A stretch of 64,000 bases of DNA from CAHJXF01 sp038254545 (GCA_038254545.1 JBBSGB010000011.1:39286-103285), one strand, 5' to 3'; positions 1 to 9,881 are shown, counted from the stretch's first letter. Program-made: numbers and translations. Notes: generated by a model from the letters alone, not told the origin.

Positions 1-2683
1 CCGACAGGTGCAAGGGCGCATCGCTGTCGGGTGGCCACGCGATCAGCACCTCGTTGGAGGACTTGTTCTTCTTCGCCGGATGCGCGTCGGCGATGACGAC
101 GACCGGTGCTTCGAGTCCCTTCGCGCCGTGAACCGTGAGGATGCGGACTGCATCGCCACGGCCCGCACCATGGGCCTCGATCTCCTCGCCGTCCGCCTCG
201 GCATCGGCCGCATCGATCCCTGCGTCGCCTTCGTCGGGTGCGTCGTCCTTGATGCGCGCGAGCGCCGACAGCTCGTCGATGAAACGCTGCAGGCTCGGAA
301 AACGTCCGCTGTCCTGTGCGAGCGCGAGTTCGAGATAGGCGTGCAGATTGGCCCGTACCTGGCCGCGCATTTCGGGCACGGTCGCCGCCACCGTGCGCGT
401 GATCCATTCGCCCTCGTGCACGATGCGATCGAGCAAGTCGTGCGCGGGCAATGTGGCTGCGGCTTCGCGCCAGGTCTCAAGGAGACGATGCGCGCGTGTC
501 AGCGCGGGAGCTTCGTCCGTCGCCGCGAGCGCCTTGAGACGCGACCACCAATGCGGATACCGGTCGGCCGGCATTTCGCGAGAAAGCGCGGCAAGCCGGA
601 TCAGATCGTCATCGCTGCAGCCGAATAGGGGCGAGCGCAGCGTCTGCGCGAGCGCGAGGTCCGAGAACGGCGCAACCAGGACCTGCAGGAGCGCGCAAAG
701 GTCGGATGCTTCGAGCGTCTCGAGCAGGCCGCCGCGGCGCGCGCTCGCATAAGGGATGCGATGCGCACGCAGCGCGTGCTCGATCGCCTCGATGCGTTTT
801 CTCCTGCGCACCAAAATCATCACGTCGCCCCAGCGCGCGAGCCTGGCTCCGTGATGCGGATCGGCGACCGTGCGGTGTCCGACGATCGCGCGCAGCGCGT
901 CCACGATCGCGCGCGCTTCGGCGTCGTGCCGGTCTTCGGGCTCTTCCGCACGCGGCGTCGTCAGCACGTCGCGCAGGACCATGGGCATGTCGCCTGCGTC
1001 GATCTTCGCCGTCTTCTCCACGACCGGGAGCTCCATGAGCGGCAAGCGCCACGCTTCGCCTCGCGCATGCGAGGCGCTTCGATGCGGATGGAACAGCGCG
1101 AACTCCTCGCGATCGAACGCGCGATTGAGCGCAGCCATCAACGCCGGCGCCACCCGGCGCGTCTCGTCGGTTCTCAACACCGTTGCGCCGTAGCCGTTCC
1201 TCAGGAACGCGCGAGCCGCGTCGAACAGCAATGGCTCGGCGCGACGGAAGCGATAGATCGACTGCTTGGGATCGCCGACGATGAACACCGACGGACGCGC
1301 TTCGGCGAGATCGGCATCCTCGGTATAGATCGTCAGCCAGCGTTTGAGCACCATCCATTGCAGCGGATTGGTGTCCTGGAATTCATCGACGAGGATATGG
1401 CGGTAGCGCGCATCGAGACGCGCCTGCACATAAGCCGCGCTCGCATCGTCGGACATCAGCGCGGCTGCGTGCCACTCCAGATCATCGAAGTCGAGCAGCG
1501 CCTGCTCGCGCTTGATCGCCTCGTAAGCGGCGATATAGGCCGCGCCGCAATGGAAGGCCGCGCGGTTGATCGCGAGGACGTCGCGTTCGACCTGTAGCCG
1601 CGACGCGTCGGTCAGCGCATCGAGTAGCTGCTGCGCTTCGTCAGTCAGGCGCTGCTGGCCATCAGAACCGTATCGCGCGATCGCAGCCGTCTTTGCGGCG
1701 TTGCTCGGGTTTCGCACGCTCATTTCCAAGGTCGCGAAAGCCAGATGGACACGATCGAACACGCCGGCGTCGAGCGCGGCACGGCCTTTCTCGACGTTCT
1801 TGCGATCCGCCGAACCGCCGCAATCGAACAGCTCGATCACGGCCTCGTAGCGCGCTGCGAACGCAGGGTCATCGAAGAGCGCTGCGCGCGCGTCGGGGCC
1901 ATCGAGCTCGCGCTCATCGACCTCGAGTTCCCCCGCGAGCGCCGATACCGCGATGCCGATGTCGTTCTCGGCACCGTGTCGCGCGAGAAAGCGCTTCCAG
2001 TCGTTGCGCCGCTTGACCATCGCGTCGAGCAGTCGCTTCGCGGTCGATGCGCTCTCCGCGCGAGCGAGCAGTTCGAGGTAATGCGCACGCAAGCGCTCGT
2101 CGCCAGAGACTTCGTTCAGAAATCGGCGCCACGCATCGCGCATCAGCGCGCCGGTCTTCTCGGCGATCGCGAAGCCGGCCGGGATGCCGGCCGCCAGCGG
2201 CGCGCTCCTCACGATGCGCGCGAACCATCCATGAAAGGTGTCGATCGTCATCGGCGGCGACGCCGTGAGGTCGGTTTCGAGCAGGTCGCGCGCGCGCGGC
2301 AGCAATTCGCGCGCCTCGTTTTCGGCGAGACCGCGTTCGGTCAGCAACGCGACCGCGCGCGCGTCGTCGCAAGCCGCGAGTTCTTCGAGTGCGCGCACCA
2401 GCCGCTCGCGCATCTCGGCTGCGGCCTTGCGCGTGAAGGTGATGGCGAGGATTGACGATGGCGCGGACGATGGCGCGGACGATGACGCGGACGAACGCGC
2501 CGCGCCCGCCAGCAGCGCGCGAAGAATGCGCGCGACGAGTAGCCAGGTCTTGCCGCTGCCGGCGGCAGCTTCGATCACTACACTCTGCGACGGATCGAGC
2601 GCCGCGCGATTGAACGCGGATCGATCGACCGTCGTGTCGTCGATCGTCAGTCCGCTGGTCGTCAATGCGTCTGCTTCGCTCAC
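1..2683 (-). CDS. addA: AddA-type helicase-nuclease (UvrD superfamily 1), 3' part outside window
   Basis: Large subunit of the AddAB double-strand-break resection enzyme, which unwinds and degrades DNA ends to load the recombinase. The visible 894 codons start at a GTG that overlaps the TGA of addB (GTGA), so the pair is translationally coupled. Walker A AAAGSGKT lies at residues 41-48, a Walker B-like VDEFQDTNP near residue 430, then GDPKQSIYRFR, and a helicase motif HGAKGLEAPVV near residue 850. The C-terminal nuclease domain would lie beyond position 1 and cannot be seen. A Ser/Ala/Pro low-complexity insert after Walker A comes from a 12-bp tandem repeat. Family assignment is firm; AddA rather than another UvrD paralogue rests on the neighbouring addB. 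Confidence 0.9.
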   Translation of the reverse strand, partial: MSEADALTTSGLTIDDTTVDRSAFNRAALDPSQSVVIEAAAGSGKTWLLVARILRALLAGAARSSASSSAPSSAPSSILAITFTRKAAAEMRERLVRALEELAACDDARAVALLTERGLAENEARELLPRARDLLETDLTASPPMTIDTFHGWFARIVRSAPLAAGIPAGFAIAEKTGALMRDAWRRFLNEVSGDERLRAHYLELLARAESASTAKRLLDAMVKRRNDWKRFLARHGAENDIGIAVSALAGELEVDERELDGPDARAALFDDPAFAARYEAVIELFDCGGSADRKNVEKGRAALDAGVFDRVHLAFATLEMSVRNPSNAAKTAAIARYGSDGQQRLTDEAQQLLDALTDASRLQVERDVLAINRAAFHCGAAYIAAYEAIKREQALLDFDDLEWHAAALMSDDASAAYVQARLDARYRHILVDEFQDTNPLQWMVLKRWLTIYTEDADLAEARPSVFIVGDPKQSIYRFRRAEPLLFDAARAFLRNGYGATVLRTDETRRVAPALMAALNRAFDREEFALFHPHRSASHARGEAWRLPLMELPVVEKTAKIDAGDMPMVLRDVLTTPRAEEPEDRHDAEARAIVDALRAIVGHRTVADPHHGARLARWGDVMILVRRRKRIEAIEHALRAHRIPYASARRGGLLETLEASDLCALLQVLVAPFSDLALAQTLRSPLFGCSDDDLIRLAALSREMPADRYPHWWSRLKALAATDEAPALTRAHRLLETWREAAATLPAHDLLDRIVHEGEWITRTVAATVPEMRGQVRANLHAYLELALAQDSGRFPSLQRFIDELSALARIKDDAPDEGDAGIDAADAEADGEEIEAHGAGRGDAVRILTVHGAKGLEAPVVVIADAHPAKKNKSSNEVLIAWPPDSDAPLHLS
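2454..2489. repeat. 12-bp tandem repeat inside addA
   Basis: Three consecutive 12-bp units (gacgatggcgcg, the third with one change) lie in frame in addA and encode a repeated Ser-Ser-Ala-Pro stretch between Walker A and the next helicase motif. The length is a multiple of three, so copy-number change would keep the frame. Confidence 0.8.
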
Positions 2684-5679
2684 GGCGCGACGCTCACGGG
2701 CGCATCGCCCTCGACCCATGCGCCCTTGCGACAGAGGCCGCGCATATCGCACCGGCTGCAGACCTGTTCGATGCCCTGCGCGCGCATCGATGCGCCTTGG
2801 TGCAGGCGACGGAAATCGAAGACCAATCGTTTTTCCACCGCCTGGCTCAAGCGATCGAGCGGCTGCTCGGGCGACACCCTATCCACCTTGGCTCGATCGA
2901 CGCTGATGTAGCTTGCGACCGCGTCCGCAACGCTTGCGTCCCCGAGCTCGGCATCGCGCATCAGGAGGCGATAGAAAGGAAGCTGCACGTCTTCGCCGGG
3001 CTCGACGAGCTCTTTCTTCAAGGCGGCTTTCGATCGGGCCTTGTAGTCGAGGATCGCAATCCGTGCGGGATTCTCGGGGACGATCGATCGATCGACGCGA
3101 TCGAGACGCCCCGCCAGCGTCAACGCGCGGTGATCGCCCAGATCGAGTGCGACTTCGCGCTTGGCTTCGGCCGCACCGAAGCGCCAACCCTCGTCGGTCC
3201 ACTCGCGCCACCAGCCGATATAACTGGTCACGAGCGCCATCCAGCGCGCGCGCCACGCGAGGTAGTCGGGATTGCCTGCGATCAGATCGGCGAACACGGC
3301 TTCGGAGATTTCGCGCAGGCGTTGCCCGCGATGCCGGTCTTCATCGGCGGGATCGGCGCGCGGAATATGCGTTGCCCACTCGACGTGAAAATCTTCGAGG
3401 ATGCCGTGCACGACCTGACCGTAGTCGCGCTTTTCGGCTTCGTCGCTTACTTGGTCGAGCGGCGTGAGACCCAGCATCGAGCGCGCGAAGTAACGATATG
3501 GGCAGCTAACGAACGCGTTTGCCTGCGACGCAGTAATGCGCGTCGGCAGAAGGATCGGTGCGCTGGGTGCGGGCTGATGCACCGGCGAGGCTTCGACATC
3601 GAACAAAGCCCAGGCGAAGCGATCGCGCCTGTGGGGCTGTGGGATTCCCTGAGCTTGTGCGCGCATCGAACCCGCCATGCGTTCGACTTGCAGCATCCGC
3701 TCGATCGCGGACGCCGGCAGGCGCGCCTCGCCGTCGCCCTCGGCCTGCCAGGTCACGAGCGCATGCCGTGCCTGCGCAAGGATCACCGCGAGCGTCGCGA
3801 GTTCGCCTTTCTCGGCTTCCTCGCGCCGCCCGAGGCCGAGGTCCGCGCGTAGTCCCGGCGTGAGAAAAAATGCATCGGCGGCGCGCGTGGGAAAGTGGCT
3901 CGCGTCCGCACCGACGATCACGACCGCATCGAAATGCCGCATGGCCGCGCCGCTCAAGGACGTGAAGGTCACCGGACTGTCGATCGCGGTGTCGCGCACA
4001 GTGGTCGATTCGAGGGTGTCGGCGATCAGGCCCCGCCACTCGGCATACGTGAAGGTCGGCCCGCGCGTATCGCGCTCTGCCGCTCGCCTGGTCGCGGCGC
4101 GCGGCGTCTTGGTTGCGGGAGGAGTCGATGCCGCAACGCCATCCGCAAGCGCTTCGATGGCATCGAGCACCTTCGCTCCGATGCGATCGCTGCGCAGTGC
4201 TGCGTGCATGCCGTTGTCGATCAGCGCCTGCCGCAGCCAATCGAAGAACACCGTCAACGGATGACGGCCGCGCGCGACTGTGGCCTGGGTGTGCAGGCGA
4301 CGCACGTGCATGCGCGCGAGTCTTCGTTCGGTATGGCGCTGGTCATGCGCGGATTGCGATGCGCGTCGCGGCGCAAGACCGATCGCATCGAGCACCGCGT
4401 CCCATCCGCGGCTCACGTTCTGCGCACGAACCGCGCGCTCGATGGTCGCGACGAGCTCGGCCTTGTCGTCGAGATCCGCCCACGCGAAACCCGACTTGGC
4501 CCAATCGAGCAGGATCGCGGTCTCGCAGGTCGCGCCCTCGGGCGACGCCAGATCGAGCCAGCGCATCAACGCGCCGGCCGCGGTGGTGGTCGAGAGGCGC
4601 CAGCCGGACTCGTCGACCGGCATGACCTTCGCGCGTTCTAGCAGCGCGCGCACGCGTCGCGCGACCAGCCGGTCCAGCGCGATCAGCGCGATGCTGGACG
4701 GCGCATCGTCCTTCACGGACGCGAGCCATTCGATGATCTGTGACGCCGCGGCAGTCGCCTCCTCCTCGAGACTGGATGCGCCTACACACGCGATGTGCGA
4801 GCTCGACGATCCCGTTGTCGCGAGCGCGGTTGCGAGAACTCCGGCGCGTTCGAGCAGCGTCTCCCGGCGATCATCGCCTTCGCCGGGAACGCCGCGAAGC
4901 TCGGGCCATGCCGCAATCAATAGCGGAGACGCCGCGGGGCGCGCCGCGAGCGACGCGGTGACATCGACCTCGATGACCTCGACGGGCGCGCGCTCGCCAT
5001 AGCGCAACAGGAACGCCGCCTCGTGCGGCGCCTGCGGTCCGATTGCCCGAATCACCAGCAAAGGCTGCGAGGCGTCCTCGACGAGGCTGTGCATCGCGCA
5101 CAATTCGGCGGCGACCGGGTCGGATGCATCTCCCGCGCTGGCGCGCCAGACTCCCAGGACCAGCTCGGCCTCGGGCGACGCCGCGACTTGCGCGCGGCCG
5201 CGAAAGTGCGCAGCGATCGCGGCTTTCGTCGCAACCGCCGCGTGCGCCACGTCCGCATGCGCCGCGAACGCCGCGCGAGACAGTTCGTCGCCCACGTCGA
5301 TCAGTTGCCGCGCCATCGCCCACATCGCTGCGGGTCCGCCTGCCGCGAGCCCGCTGGCGAGCCAGGCATTGCGTCTGAGCGTATCGAACAATCCGAGGCG
5401 GCGCGCCGTCTCGCTGGCGATCGGTGCGCGCGCCTGATCGATGATGGTTTCGGCAATCCATTCGGCCAACGTCGTGATACGCGGAATCGCGGCCACGGTC
5501 GCACCTCGCTCCTGCATGTGCGCCGCCATTGCGGCGCGTAGCGGCTTGGCGAGCCCGATCGAGGGAATCAGGACACGCAATGCGCCTTGATCGCGTCGCT
5601 CGAACACGCGCGCGGCGATCGTGTCCCAGTAACGATCGTCGAAGGGAATGCGCGAGCTTGCGCCGGCGGGTCGATTCAT
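2680..5679 (-). CDS. addB: AddB-like nuclease subunit / PD-(D/E)XK DNA repair protein
   Basis: Partner of AddA in end resection. I start it at an ATG giving 999 residues (MNRPAGASS), because the upstream extension is Arg-rich and unlike protein. The C-terminal third carries a RecB-family nuclease: SCPYRYFARS near residue 725 provides the first iron-sulphur cysteine, ILDYKARSK near 878 is the catalytic Asp-x-Lys motif, and a CSRC...C set near 973-982 provides the remaining cluster cysteines. The N-terminal part resembles a degenerate helicase without an obvious Walker A. The 3' end overlaps the GTG start of addA. Betaproteobacterial versions are often annotated only as 'probable DNA repair protein'; context makes AddB the best name. 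Confidence 0.88.
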   Translation of the reverse strand: MNRPAGASSRIPFDDRYWDTIAARVFERRDQGALRVLIPSIGLAKPLRAAMAAHMQERGATVAAIPRITTLAEWIAETIIDQARAPIASETARRLGLFDTLRRNAWLASGLAAGGPAAMWAMARQLIDVGDELSRAAFAAHADVAHAAVATKAAIAAHFRGRAQVAASPEAELVLGVWRASAGDASDPVAAELCAMHSLVEDASQPLLVIRAIGPQAPHEAAFLLRYGERAPVEVIEVDVTASLAARPAASPLLIAAWPELRGVPGEGDDRRETLLERAGVLATALATTGSSSSHIACVGASSLEEEATAAASQIIEWLASVKDDAPSSIALIALDRLVARRVRALLERAKVMPVDESGWRLSTTTAAGALMRWLDLASPEGATCETAILLDWAKSGFAWADLDDKAELVATIERAVRAQNVSRGWDAVLDAIGLAPRRASQSAHDQRHTERRLARMHVRRLHTQATVARGRHPLTVFFDWLRQALIDNGMHAALRSDRIGAKVLDAIEALADGVAASTPPATKTPRAATRRAAERDTRGPTFTYAEWRGLIADTLESTTVRDTAIDSPVTFTSLSGAAMRHFDAVVIVGADASHFPTRAADAFFLTPGLRADLGLGRREEAEKGELATLAVILAQARHALVTWQAEGDGEARLPASAIERMLQVERMAGSMRAQAQGIPQPHRRDRFAWALFDVEASPVHQPAPSAPILLPTRITASQANAFVSCPYRYFARSMLGLTPLDQVSDEAEKRDYGQVVHGILEDFHVEWATHIPRADPADEDRHRGQRLREISEAVFADLIAGNPDYLAWRARWMALVTSYIGWWREWTDEGWRFGAAEAKREVALDLGDHRALTLAGRLDRVDRSIVPENPARIAILDYKARSKAALKKELVEPGEDVQLPFYRLLMRDAELGDASVADAVASYISVDRAKVDRVSPEQPLDRLSQAVEKRLVFDFRRLHQGASMRAQGIEQVCSRCDMRGLCRKGAWVEGDAPVSVAP

Positions 5680-5873
5680 CGCGAAGAGCGTAACGCAAGC
5701 GCATCCTGCGCGACCAATGCCGACCGATGCGCGATCCGTGCGCCACGAGGCTCGCCTCTTGAATCGCGCATTTATGTCATCATCTGTCGCACATCGAGCA
5801 ACCGGCGCTGCTCGCAGCAAAGGCCATCGCCGCGGCTCACTTGTCGGCGGCTCCCACAAACGCAGAGGTATTC

Positions 5874-6200
5874 ATGAGCGAAACCATCAAGACCGTTTCG
5901 GACGCGACGTTCGATGCGGACGTGCTGAAGTCGGATGGACCGGTGCTGGTCGATTACTGGGCCGAGTGGTGCGGACCTTGCAAGATGGTCGCGCCTATCC
6001 TCGACGAGGTGTCCAAGGCTTACGCCGGCAAGTTGACGATCGCCAAGCTCAACGTCGACGAGAACCAGTCGGTGCCCGCCAAGTACGGCATCCGCGGCAT
6101 TCCGACGCTGATGCTCTTCAAGAAGGGCGAGATCGTCGGCACCAAGGTCGGCGCGATGTCGAAATCGCAACTCACGCAGTTCATCGACAGCAATATCTGA
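5874..6200 (+). CDS. trxA: Thioredoxin 1
   Basis: Cytoplasmic disulfide reductase of 108 residues, the usual length. The active site is WCGPC with cysteines 33 and 36, and the cis-proline region GIRGIPTLMLF is intact. The start is the ATG preceded by GAGG; an in-frame upstream ATG would only add a short tail. It stands alone between divergent addB and the downstream rho leader. The trxA-rho order is the one common in betaproteobacteria. Confidence 0.97.
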   Translation: MSETIKTVSDATFDADVLKSDGPVLVDYWAEWCGPCKMVAPILDEVSKAYAGKLTIAKLNVDENQSVPAKYGIRGIPTLMLFKKGEIVGTKVGAMSKSQLTQFIDSNI

Positions 6201-6208
6201 TCGACGAT

Positions 6209-6231
6209 GCGCGCCCCGCAAGGGGGCGCGC
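6209..6231 (+). terminator. Candidate terminator after trxA
   Basis: A perfect 9-bp GC stem (GCGCGCCCC with GGGGCGCGC) around a 5-nt loop starts 9 bases after the trxA stop codon. The following sequence (cgttggctgttatc) is only moderately T-rich, so it may be a weak or Rho-assisted terminator. Confidence 0.6.
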
Positions 6232-6636
6232 CGTTGGCTGTTATCATGGCGCGCCGTTGATGCATCCGCGCAACATGCGGCTCGGCTTGTGTGGCGAAGT
6301 CTTGTGAAACCGCACTGACGAGCCGCACAATCCGGCCGTAAACCCGCTAGCCGCCTTGTTCATCAGGCGATAGTCGCCGGTAGCTTCTCACCAATAATTG
6401 TCGGGTCAGGCCCGCTGATTGCGGCCTCCGCGCCCACGACGCGCGGTTCCCGATCCTTCGCGTAGCGCCGTTCCTGGTGCCTCGCCTCTTCCTCGAAAGT
6501 CCGTACCACCACCCCGCCCGGGCTGCACCCCGCACATTCGCTGCATCGATCCCCCACATCGATCCACGTCTCCCCGCCTTCGAGCCCGGCACATTGGCCT
6601 TCCAGGCCCAGCACTTTTCCCCTCAGGGAACGCCTC
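6232..6636 (+). promoter_or_regulatory. Long rho leader with C-rich, G-poor stretch (candidate rut site)
   Basis: About 400 bases without a credible gene separate the trxA terminator from rho. From 6481 to 6600 I count 58 C and 22 G in 120 bases, a strong C-over-G bias typical of Rho utilisation sites. In E. coli the rho gene is autoregulated by Rho acting in its leader. A short SD-like AGGGA precedes the rho ATG. Functional rut activity is inferred. Confidence 0.5.
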
Positions 6637-7899
6637 ATGCACCTCTCAGAACTCAAAGCACTCCACGTCTCGGCCCTGCTCGAAATGGCCAACGGACTCG
6701 AGATCGAAAACGCCAACCGCATGCGCAAGCAGGAGTTGATGTTTGCGATCCTCAAGAAGCGCGCCCGCACCGGCGAGCAGATCTTCGGCGACGGTTGCCT
6801 CGAAGTACTGCCCGACGGCTTCGGCTTCCTGCGCTCGCCCGAGGAAAGCTACATGGCCTCGCCGGACGACATCTACATCAGTCCGTCGCAGATTCGTCGC
6901 TTCAACCTGCATACCGGCGATTCGATCGAAGGCGAGGTGCGCACGCCGAAGGACGGGGAGCGCTACTTCGCACTGGTGAAAGTCGACAAGGTCAACGACT
7001 TCCCGCCCGAGGCGTCGAAGCACAAGATCATGTTCGAGAACCTGACGCCGCTGTTCCCGAACGAGCCGATGCCGCTCGAGCGCGAAATGAAGGGCGACGA
7101 GAACATCACCGGTCGCGTGATCGACATGCTCTCGCCGATCGGCAAGGGGCAGCGCGGCTTGCTGGTGGCATCGCCCAAGAGCGGCAAGACGGTGATGATG
7201 CAGCACATCGCGCATGCGATCGCGGCGAACCATCCGGACGTGGTGCTGATCGTGTTGCTGATCGACGAGCGCCCCGAGGAAGTCACCGAGATGCAGCGTT
7301 CAGTGCGCGGCGAAGTCGTCGCATCGACCTTCGACGAACCCGCCACGCGCCACGTGCAGGTCGCCGAGATGGTGATCGAAAAAGCCAAGCGCCTGGTCGA
7401 GATGAAGAAGGACGTGGTGATCCTGCTCGACTCGATCACGCGTCTGGGCCGCGCCTACAACACCGTCATTCCCGCGTCGGGCAAGGTGCTCACCGGTGGC
7501 GTCGATGCGAACGCGCTGCAACGACCCAAGCGCTTCTTCGGCGCGGCACGCAACATCGAGGAAGGCGGCTCGCTGACCATCATCGCGACCGCGCTGATCG
7601 AAACCGGCAGCCGCATGGACGACGTGATCTACGAGGAGTTCAAGGGCACCGGCAACATGGAAGTGCATCTCGAACGCCGACTCGCCGAGAAGCGCGTGTA
7701 CCCCGCGATGAACCTCAACAAGTCCGGCACGCGCCGCGAAGAATTGCTGATCAAGCCGGAACTCCTGCAGAAGATCTGGGTGCTGCGCAAGCTGCTCTAC
7801 AGCATGGACGAGATCGAGGCGATGGAATTCATGCTCGACAAGATGAAGCAGACGAAGAACAACGCGGAGTTCTTCGATCTGATGCGGCGAGGGAGTTGA
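6637..7899 (+). CDS. rho: Transcription termination factor Rho
   Basis: Hexameric RNA-dependent ATPase that ends transcription at rut sites; 420 residues, the standard length without insertion domains. The N-terminal domain starts MHLSELKALHVSALLEMA, followed by the cold-shock-like RNA-binding fold (GFGFLRSPEESYMASPDD). Walker A is ASPKSGKT, Walker B VILLDSITRLGRAYN, and the Q-loop region TGGVDANALQRPKRFFGAAR is intact. It stands after trxA and is probably autoregulated through its C-rich leader. Confidence 0.98.
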   Translation: MHLSELKALHVSALLEMANGLEIENANRMRKQELMFAILKKRARTGEQIFGDGCLEVLPDGFGFLRSPEESYMASPDDIYISPSQIRRFNLHTGDSIEGEVRTPKDGERYFALVKVDKVNDFPPEASKHKIMFENLTPLFPNEPMPLEREMKGDENITGRVIDMLSPIGKGQRGLLVASPKSGKTVMMQHIAHAIAANHPDVVLIVLLIDERPEEVTEMQRSVRGEVVASTFDEPATRHVQVAEMVIEKAKRLVEMKKDVVILLDSITRLGRAYNTVIPASGKVLTGGVDANALQRPKRFFGAARNIEEGGSLTIIATALIETGSRMDDVIYEEFKGTGNMEVHLERRLAEKRVYPAMNLNKSGTRREELLIKPELLQKIWVLRKLLYSMDEIEAMEFMLDKMKQTKNNAEFFDLMRRGS

Positions 7900-8075
7900 T
7901 CCGCAAGCCGTTCTTCGAAATGAGCGGGTCATCGAGGCCGGAGACTTCGGCGAAGAGGGCTTGACGAAAGCGAGAAGCCTCATCGACGATGCGCGCTGCC
8001 GATCGATCGCATAACGCGAGACGCGGCGCGACCCATGGCTCTCACGAGTCGATGCGGTTCGACATGGAGAATTCG

Positions 8076-8567
8076 ATGAACGCCAAAAGAATCATGTTTC
8101 TCGTCGCAACGTTGGCGCTTCTGCCTTGCATGGCGAGTGCTCAGGCCCTGGTCACCGAGCGCAGCATTTCGCTGAACGCAGCGATGTCGATGGCCACCGC
8201 CAGCCTCGAGCGCTGCCGCGCCGACGGCTACAAGGTGTCGATCACGGTGCTCAATCGCCATGCCCGCACGGCCGTCGTGCTGAGCGAGGACGGCGTCAAT
8301 CCGCACACGCTCGAGAACAGCATGCGCAAGGCCTACACCGCGTTCACCACCAGGGCGCCGTCGGCCGAGATGGGCAAGCGAACACAGCCGAACCTCGGCG
8401 GTTTCCTCTTGCTCGACAAGATCACCACCATCGAGGGGGGCCTGCCGATCTTCGCGGGCAAGGAACTGGTCGGTGCGATCGGCATCTCCGGTGCTCCCGG
8501 CGGCGAGAAGGACGCGGCGTGCGCCCAGGTCGGCATCGACAAGATCGCCAAGGATCTGGGAGGCTGA
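8076..8567 (+). CDS. Exported GlcG/HbpS-family (DUF336) protein
   Basis: A 163-residue protein with a classic signal peptide (MNAKRIMFLVATLALLPCMASA, cleaved near residue 22) followed by one HbpS/GlcG domain: SLNAAMSMATASLERCRADG, then an ending with VGAIGISGAPGGEKDAACA. Family members bind haem or small ligands, and several are exported; the actual ligand cannot be read here. The ATG at 8076 is preferred because GGAGA lies 5 bases upstream; an ATG at 8064 would add four residues. It sits alone between rho and a small epimerase-like gene. Confidence 0.8.
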   Translation: MNAKRIMFLVATLALLPCMASAQALVTERSISLNAAMSMATASLERCRADGYKVSITVLNRHARTAVVLSEDGVNPHTLENSMRKAYTAFTTRAPSAEMGKRTQPNLGGFLLLDKITTIEGGLPIFAGKELVGAIGISGAPGGEKDAACAQVGIDKIAKDLGG

Positions 8568-8700
8568 GGCAAACGCTTCGCCGTGGAGAACCGACGCCGT
8601 CGCAGGTTGACCGCGACGCGCGATTGAAATGCCCGCGTTCAAATTCCAGCGATCGCGCGGTGGTTGATCGTCGCATGGTGTGCGACCCGTCGGGCACGCG

Positions 8701-9375
8701 ATGAGACGCGACGTCTTCATCAACGGCGGCACCGGGTATATCGGCGCCGCACTCGTCACAGCCCTGCTCGCTCGCGGCCATCGCGTTCTTGTTCTCGCCC
8801 GCCCTGTTTCGATGGCTCGCGTTCCCGCAGGCGCTGAACCCATCGTCGGCAACGCACTCGATGCAGGCTCGATCGCGTCGGCGTCGTCGGGTGCGGACAC
8901 GCTCGTCCAACTGGTCGGCACTGCGCATCCCGAGCCGAGCAAAGCGGCCGAATTCAAGTCGGTCGATCTCGCGTCGGCCAAGGCTGCTGTCGATGCGGCC
9001 GGGCGCGTGGCGATCGCGCATTTCATCTACGTGAGCGTGGCGCAACCTGCGCCCGCGATGCAGGCCTACATCGCGGCGCGCGTCGAGGCGGAGCAGGCGA
9101 TTCGCGATGCCGGAATGGCCGCAACCATCGTTCGCCCCTGGTATGTGGTGGGTCCCGGCCACTGGTGGCCGATCGTGCTCGTACCGTTCTACGCGCTCGC
9201 GCGTTGGATTCCGGCGACAAGAGACATGGCGGAGCGCCTCGGCCTCGTTACGCTGGACCAGATGGTCGATGCGCTGGTGCGCTCGGTCGAGAGCCCGCCA
9301 GAACGCGGTGAGGTGCGCATCGTGGACGTGGCCGGGATCAAACAGATTGGCAAATCGACGAGGACGGGACGGTGA
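8701..9375 (+). CDS. NAD(P)-binding atypical short-chain dehydrogenase / epimerase-like protein
   Basis: A 224-residue Rossmann protein with the dinucleotide motif GGTGYIG at residues 9-15. It resembles the NmrA/complex I NDUFA9-like atypical SDRs (region FIYVSVAQPAPAMQAYIAAR followed by a membrane-proximal hydrophobic stretch IVRPWYVVGPGHWWPIV). The canonical YxxxK is not obvious, since the matching place reads YIAAR, so catalytic activity is uncertain. Substrate unknown. It lies between hbpS-like and rpmE2 with its own spacing on both sides. Confidence 0.75.
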   Translation: MRRDVFINGGTGYIGAALVTALLARGHRVLVLARPVSMARVPAGAEPIVGNALDAGSIASASSGADTLVQLVGTAHPEPSKAAEFKSVDLASAKAAVDAAGRVAIAHFIYVSVAQPAPAMQAYIAARVEAEQAIRDAGMAATIVRPWYVVGPGHWWPIVLVPFYALARWIPATRDMAERLGLVTLDQMVDALVRSVESPPERGEVRIVDVAGIKQIGKSTRTGR

Positions 9376-9400
9376 ATTCACGCGTCGAATCTGGCATAAT
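9372..9400 (+). promoter_or_regulatory. Candidate promoter for rpmE2
   Basis: A -10-like CATAAT at 9395-9400 is preceded, 17 bases upstream, by a weak -35-like GTGAAT. The distance to the rpmE2 start (91 bases) is reasonable. Only the -10 is convincing. Confidence 0.45.
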
Positions 9401-9490
9401 CGCGCGTTGTTCAATTCCGGCAAGTAGCTCGCGTGATGGCTTTGCTTCTGCAAGCCCTGCGAACCGGCTACCCACTGATCCGAGGTCCCC

Positions 9491-9751
9491 ATGAAAAAAG
9501 ACATTCACCCGAATTACCGCGAAGTCGCGTTCGTCGATCTGTCGAACGACTTCAAGTTCATCACGCGCTCGACCATGAGTGCGAAAGAAAAGATCACGAT
9601 CGACGGCAAGGAATATCCGCTCGTCAAGATCGAAGTCTCGTCCGAGTCGCATCCGTTCTACACGGGCAAGCACAAGATTGTCGACACCGCCGGTCGCGTC
9701 GAGAAGTTTCGCCAGAAGTTCGGCGCTCGCGCGGGCAAGGCAGCGGTCTGA
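9491..9751 (+). CDS. rpmE2: 50S ribosomal protein L31 type B
   Basis: An 86-residue L31 starting MKKDIHPNYREVAFVDLSN. The CxxC zinc-binding cysteines of type A L31 are absent, which makes it the zinc-independent B form that usually replaces the zinc form when zinc is scarce. Start supported by GAGG six bases upstream. A strong terminator follows at 9859. Confidence 0.96.
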   Translation: MKKDIHPNYREVAFVDLSNDFKFITRSTMSAKEKITIDGKEYPLVKIEVSSESHPFYTGKHKIVDTAGRVEKFRQKFGARAGKAAV

Positions 9752-9858
9752 TCGCGCCATCGCGGCCGCGACCACGATCGCCGCGACGGTCGCTGCGACG
9801 GCCTTACTAGAAGCGGCCGTTGTCGCGCATGCATCGGATGCGCGCGTGGCAACAAGCA

Positions 9859-9881
9859 AGGCAGCCGAGGCTGCCTTTTTT
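9859..9881 (+). terminator. Intrinsic terminator downstream of rpmE2
   Basis: AAGGCAGC and GCTGCCTT pair around a CGAG loop and the hairpin runs directly into a T tract (ctgccttttttgttg). It is about 110 bases after the rpmE2 stop and just before the glycosyltransferase gene. Confidence 0.85.
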
